Shown here in pieces: positions 59,330-64,000 of a DNA stretch of 64,000 bases. Below the pieces are notes generated by a model. That model was not told the origin of the DNA. It did not search any database and saw nothing but the letters and a program-made list of their open reading frames with translations. Numbering within the stretch: position 1 is the stretch's first letter; each line of letters opens with the position of its first letter. This DNA is from Prochilodus magdalenae (lineage: Eukaryota; Chordata; Actinopteri; Characiformes; Prochilodontidae), in contig JAMWET010003596.1 in the NCBI GenBank assembly GCA_024036415.1, positions 195,001 through 259,000 on the forward strand, written 5' to 3'. A program made the position numbers and the translations under genes.

Positions 59330-59800
59330 CAGGCTCCTGCAGATGGCGCTGCACGAAGATGCTGGGGCTATAAATCCCTGTGGGGTGTGAGTGACGGGAT
59401 CCATAGATTGGGAAGAGGTGCTACAGTGCAGGGAATGTCTCGTTCCATGTGTGGAAAACGCTCCAGAGCAGATGCTAACGATTGGCTAAAAGGAGGGACT
59501 GCATGTGGGCGTGGCCAAAGACCATAGTGTGAAGGAAGTAGCTGAATCTGCAGGTGTATGGAAGCGTACAGTCATACGGGTCTACCAGCAGTGGATACAA
59601 TCCCAGTCTACAGGGAATTCTCCTCGGAACTGTGCCAGGGAAGGCATCCACCAAATCTGGACCAACTGACCAATGCTTTGACGTAGGAGTGTCTGAACAC
59701 TGATGTGGCTGCATCCAGAAACTTGTCCCAGCTGTGGTTAGTACTCATGGAGGGTTTACACACTCTTAGGTATGCTTCAGTCGCAGGGGACTCATTGTTG
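59330..59800 (+). mobile_element. P2 element, copy 6
   Basis: Near-complete: gcagatggcgctgcacgaag, gtgtgagtgacgggatccat, gcatgtgggcgtggccaaag, gtctaccagcagtggataca, ctgtgccagggaaggcatcc and gtgtctgaacactgatgtgg. Good template, together with copies 4 and 5, for a consensus. Confidence 0.72.
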
Positions 59801-61785
59801 TCCAGTGAGATTATATCAGGTACGTGAGCTTACACTGTGTCCACATAAGACGCATTGTGTCTTAGAAGCTGGTTTAGCATGTTGTAGCATGTTAGCATCC
59901 TCCCACCATTCAACCAAATAACCCCAAAACACATTCAGTAGTGCTGAGGTCTGGACTTGGGGTGGTCAGTCTTTTGTTCTGAGAACACCCACAGCTTTTT
60001 TGATTGACGTGTCTGTCATGTGTAGGCCAGCTTAGAAGTTATTACCTACTCGTCCAGCACATAAAAGGCCAAACACCTGTGGATGTTCTCAGTTTGATGT
60101 TCTCCTCTCTCTCAGAGATGAAAGCTTTAGGCACTGTTTATCTAATGAGGACAGTGCTGGTGGGTCTCCCAGGTCTTCTTCCAGGTGGTTGTTAGGAGTC
60201 TAATTTTCTCTGTAGCTTTTAATCAGTCTTTTTGAGCTCCAGTTTTCAAAACCTGTATGTTGTGCCCTGTTAAACACAAAGGGCGATGTGTTCTATATCG
60301 TCTCTGTCCAAAATAAAACAAGTATCTCCAAAATGGCAACTTTACAGGACAGGCCAAAAACCTCATTCGATTTTAATGTAAGTCAATGAAACCAGACGTC
60401 CTTCCGAGCACTTCTGGGCCATTTCGGTTGGTCCATTCATCATGCAAATCTCACAAAGTGTAAACAGCAGCGGCTGTTTTCCAATGATGCATAAATGTCA
60501 AAATGGACATACATGTTTTTCATTGGACAGCGACAATATGTTCTCAGTTCCATGCTAGTCATTACTATTTAATGGGCTTCCTTTCCTCCTATTGTGTTGG
60601 TGTGTTGACCTGAACTGCTTGGTCTGCCATGCTGGAGCTAGTGCGAACCCGATACTACAGTATGTGGTGAGCACCAGATGCTATGTGGTGGAGACTAGAT
60701 CCTACCACGTGAGCAGCAGATGCTATGTGTCTGCAGCTCAGCATCTATCTATCTCCTTCAGCTCTCACCACCAACGAGTCTGAGGTCCTCTTGACTGGTC
60801 TCTTGCTCCTGGTCACTCTCTGTGTTCTGTCTCCACTAACCATGTCTTCTTATGTCTCTTCCCAGCCTCGGCCATAATGTCCATGCTGGGAATACCGAGT
60901 CAGCTTCTGTGACGTCCCGCACATGCTCCTTTGAACGTGCATAGAGCTAGAACCTGGAGTGGGAATGACAAAGACACCATACTCCAGGTCAAAGCAGCAT
61001 CAAAATGATTTTGAAGCTGTTTTTTTTTTTTTGTTGCTTTGAAGTGGAGAAAATGCGTCGCTAAGGCTACATCCCTCAGGAGGTTAACCAAGGCCACAGC
61101 TTGTTTATACAGACGCTTTAGCAGGTTAGCAGGAACAGTCTGCCGTGCTTTGTGCTCTCCCTAAACAATATGGAAATGCTTGCCCCATGTAGATAACCTG
61201 GTGCCGCGCAGGATCTCCCTCGGAGTGAAGGTTATAACGGTACTTCAGGCTGTCAGAAGTTTTCACCGCAGGATAATAGCTCTAGCATTTGGTACAATAG
61301 AGATCCCTCAGACGGAAAAGCAGAATAGCTTGTTCCGCCAGACACACGGGCCAATTTAAATTCACTGTGCTTTTCTGGCGAGGCTAAACGGTGAAAGGAA
61401 AACAAAGCACGTGAGAGAAAGAGAGAGGTGGACCCGTTTCCACTCAAACGACGTACATGCCGATGCTCTTTCTCAAATCCAGTAATCTGAGTGCACTGCA
61501 TGCTGAAAACCCAGAGGCTTTGTCTGAACCCCGTCCAGTCTAGCCTGGGCTAATCCACAGTCCAAAGCACAGAGCAACTCTGCTCAAAGTCAGATCAAAG
61601 AAAGTCTATACAGAGCACTGGGACTCCAACAGGAACATCCATTCAGCGCTACCGCGGCTTCTAATCTTCGAATAAGCTCCATACGGGTTTCTTAAGGCAT
61701 CACTCGGCCGGCTTACGAGCTCTCATTGAGGACCTTCAATCTGGAACGGTCTACAGCCTCATCTAAAAACCTCAACAGCTTCAAA
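59801..61785. other. Mostly single-copy sequence
   Basis: No gene recognised. A stretch at 60310-60560 (aagtatctccaaaatggcaa, ttttaatgtaagtcaatgaa) resembles a dispersed fish repeat, but its class is unknown to me. There is a t-run at 61020. Confidence 0.45.
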
Positions 61786-61789
61786 AAGC

Positions 61790-62513
61790 TGCACTGTACT
61801 GCCCAAAAGTATTCACTCCCCCATGCAGATCATTGAATTCAGGTGTTCCCATCATTTCCATGGCTACAGGTGTATAAAACCAAGGACCTAGACATGCAGC
61901 CCACTCCTACAGATGTTAGTGAGGGAACGGGTCGCTCTTAGGAGCTGGTGCCGTGATAGGATGCTCCACCTGTGCTACAAGTCCAGTCGTGAAATTCCCT
62001 CCCTACTAAATATTCCACAGTCCACTGTCAGTGGGATTAGAACACAGTGGGAGTGATCGGGAATGACTGCAGCTCAGACAGGAAGTAGTAGATCACGTAC
62101 AATGACAGAGTGGGGTCAGCGGATGCTGAGGGTCATAGGTCACAGAGGTCACCAACTTTCTACAGAGTCCATCACTACAGACCTCCAAACTTCATGTGTC
62201 CTTCAGATCAGCTCAGGAACAGTGTGTAGAGCTTCATGGAATGGGTTTCCATGGCGAGCAGCTGCATCCCAGCCTTACATCACCAAGCGCAGTGCAGAGC
62301 GTGGGAAGCAGTGGTGTAAAGCTCCGCCCCTGGACTCTAGAGCAGTGGAGGAGTGTTCTCTGGAGTGACCAATCACGCTTCTCCGTCTGGCAGTCCGATG
62401 GACGAGTCTGGGTTTGGCGGTACCAGGAGAACGGTATTGGTCTGACTGCACTGTGCCGAGTGTGAAGTTTGGTGGAGGGGGGATTATGGTGTTGGGTTGT
62501 TGCCAGTCTAGAT
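61790..62513 (+). pseudogene. Tc1-like transposase pseudogene (family B), 3' truncated
   Basis: Starts near gcactgtactgcccaaaagt, the terminal repeat of a common fish Tc1 family. Transposase pieces follow in order: TEWGQRMLRVIGHRGHQLST, ITTDLQTSCVLQISSGTVCR, ELHGMGFHG, AAASQPYITKRSAERGKQW, WTLEQWRSVLWSDQSRFSVW and QSDGRVWVWR. Gln replaces the usual Glu next to the catalytic Asp. Frame breaks occur near 62235 and 62325. It stops just after VKFGGGGIMVLG and is joined to P2 copy 7. Confidence 0.8.
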
Positions 62514-62690
62514 TTGGTGGATGCCTTCCCTGGCACAATTCCGAGGAGAATGTCCGGAACTGGGATAGTAAAATCCCAGACTGGGATTTTAGCCACTGCT
62601 GGTAGATCCTCTTCTCGATCTATGGATCCTGTCACTCACACCCCTCAGGCATATCATGCAAGCCTGAAGTTACTACCACCTAAAACACGC
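62514..62690 (-). mobile_element. P2 element, copy 7 (internally deleted)
   Basis: Contains ctagatttggtggatgcctt, gattttagccactgctggta, then directly atctatggatcctgtcactc and cctgaagttactaccacc. The HTH-like core between these is missing. Confidence 0.6.
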
Positions 62691-63139
62691 AAGGTGACTC
62701 ATCCTCAGGAGACACGTCCTTCAGCAAGTATGGACTGAATTCTGTTTGGATCTGTCCTTCAACCCTCTCCAAACATCAGATGGGTCCGGCTGGGGAAGGG
62801 GTCCGAAGCACAGCTCACACTGTTCTTCTGAACACTGCCTATAATTACACATTTCCAACAGAGAGGTTTCCAGAAGCACAAACTGTGAGCTGAAAGGTCA
62901 GTGAGACTTTTTCCTTCACTATGAAAATGTTCATTTTCAGCTGTAAAAATGATTTTGATTGTGCCTGTAACAGCTGGCAGCAGGAAACAGGCACAGAAAC
63001 ATTACTCATTATAACTGGCAGGGCTCGGGCACAGGCAGGCAGGGCACATTAGGCAAACGCTGTAATAAAAAAACACAATAAAAAAGAACAAGCATAAAAA
63101 CCTCTATATAATATAGAACATATATGTTCAATATGAATA
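62691..63139. other. Single-copy spacer
   Basis: No gene recognised. The 62850-63020 part is non-repetitive with balanced composition. Confidence 0.45.
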
Positions 63140-63149
63140 CTATACCCAG

Positions 63150-64000
63150 ATGGGTGGGTATCATGCCTGTTTGGGGGGAGTGTGTATTATACCTGGTTGG
63201 GTGGGGTGTGTATTATGCCTGTGGGGTGGGTATTATGCCTGGTTGGGGGGAGTGGGTATTATGCCTGGTTGGGTGGGGTGTTTATTATACCTGGTTGGGT
63301 GGGGTGTGTATTATGCCTGTGGGGTGGGTATTATGCCTGGTTGGGTGGGGTGGGTATTTTGCCTGGTTGGGTGGGGTGTGTATTATGCCTGTGGGGTGTG
63401 TATTATGCCTGGTTGGGGGGAGTGGGTATTATGCCTGGTTGGGTGGGGTGGGTATCATGCCTGGCGGGTGTGGTGGGTATTATGCCTGTTTGGGTGGGGT
63501 GGGTATTATGCCTTGTTGGATGGGGTGGGTATCATGCCTGGTTGGGTGGGGTGTATATCATGCCTGGTTGCGTGGGGTTGGCGTTATGCCTGGTTGGGTG
63601 GGGTGGGTATTTTACCTGGTTGGGTGGGGTTGGTATTATGCCTGTTTGGGTAGGGTGGGTATTATGCCTGTTTGGGTAGGCTGGGTATCATGCCTGGTTG
63701 GGTGGGGTGTGTATTATGCCTGGTTGGGTAGGGTGGGTATTATGTCTTGTTGGGTGGGGTGGGTATTATGCCTGTTTGGGTGGGGTGGGTATTATGCCTG
63801 GTTGGGTGGGGTGTGTATTATGCCTGGTTGGGTGGGGTGTGTATCATGCCTGGTTGGGTGGGGTGTGTATCATGCCTGGTTGGGTGGGGTGTGTATCATG
63901 CCAGGTTGTGGGTGGTGTGTATTATACCTGATTGGGTGGGGTGTGTATCATGCCTGTTTTGGTGGGGTGGGTATCATGCCTGATTGGGTGGGGTGTGTAT
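63150..64000. repeat. 24-bp minisatellite running off the window end
   Basis: Units of gtgtattatgcctggttggg plus tggg, with variants gggtatcatg and cctgtttggg. As 24 is a multiple of three, an eight-residue repeat frame (YYAWLGGV-type) stays open, but no start context, flanking exon or signal suggests a protein. Confidence 0.94.

Overview
The window is vertebrate nuclear DNA, almost certainly from a teleost fish. The evidence is a spliced TET-family gene with vertebrate exon structure, many degenerate Tc1-like DNA transposons, L2-type LINE fragments, tRNA-like SINEs and an extreme load of micro-, mini- and satellite repeats. I see no bacterial, phage, CRISPR or viral gene.

Layout. (1) 1-9870: the 3' half of a TET dioxygenase gene on the + strand, best matched to tet3. 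Five coding exons (1547-5942) encode the end of the Cys-rich region, both halves of the double-stranded beta-helix domain and the stop codon, followed by a probable 3.9-kb 3'UTR. Earlier exons lie upstream of the window. (2) 9900-19200: tandem repeats (TTCTR pentamer, AAT and CTN trinucleotides, a 54-bp satellite) with a few transposon and LINE scraps. (3) 19300-33740: Tc1-derived non-autonomous copies, a long GACA/GATA-rich minisatellite, a 348-400 bp tandem block, two palindromic MITE-like elements carrying a 14-bp minisatellite, and a 3.1-kb satellite of about 91-bp units. (4) 34250-36480: GATG/GATA and CT/CTCA microsatellites. (5) 36480-49700: a transposon graveyard with nested Tc1 elements at 40030-42250, SINEs and LINE ends. 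(6) 49740-58150: a 12-bp minisatellite, long CCAT arrays, a LINE reverse-transcriptase fragment that appears to have seeded a 22-bp minisatellite, and a 29-bp minisatellite. (7) 58150-64000: mostly single-copy sequence, another Tc1 relic, and a 24-bp minisatellite that runs off the window end.

Only tet3 looks like a functional cellular gene: all visible splice sites agree in phase and the visible metal and 2-oxoglutarate ligands are kept. Most of the remaining long open frames are by-products of stop-free tandem repeats. The repeats carry most of the unusual signal: three non-autonomous families (called P1, P2 and P3 here), nested insertions, higher-order satellites, and minisatellites that arose inside mobile elements. 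I found no convincing undescribed biochemical system.
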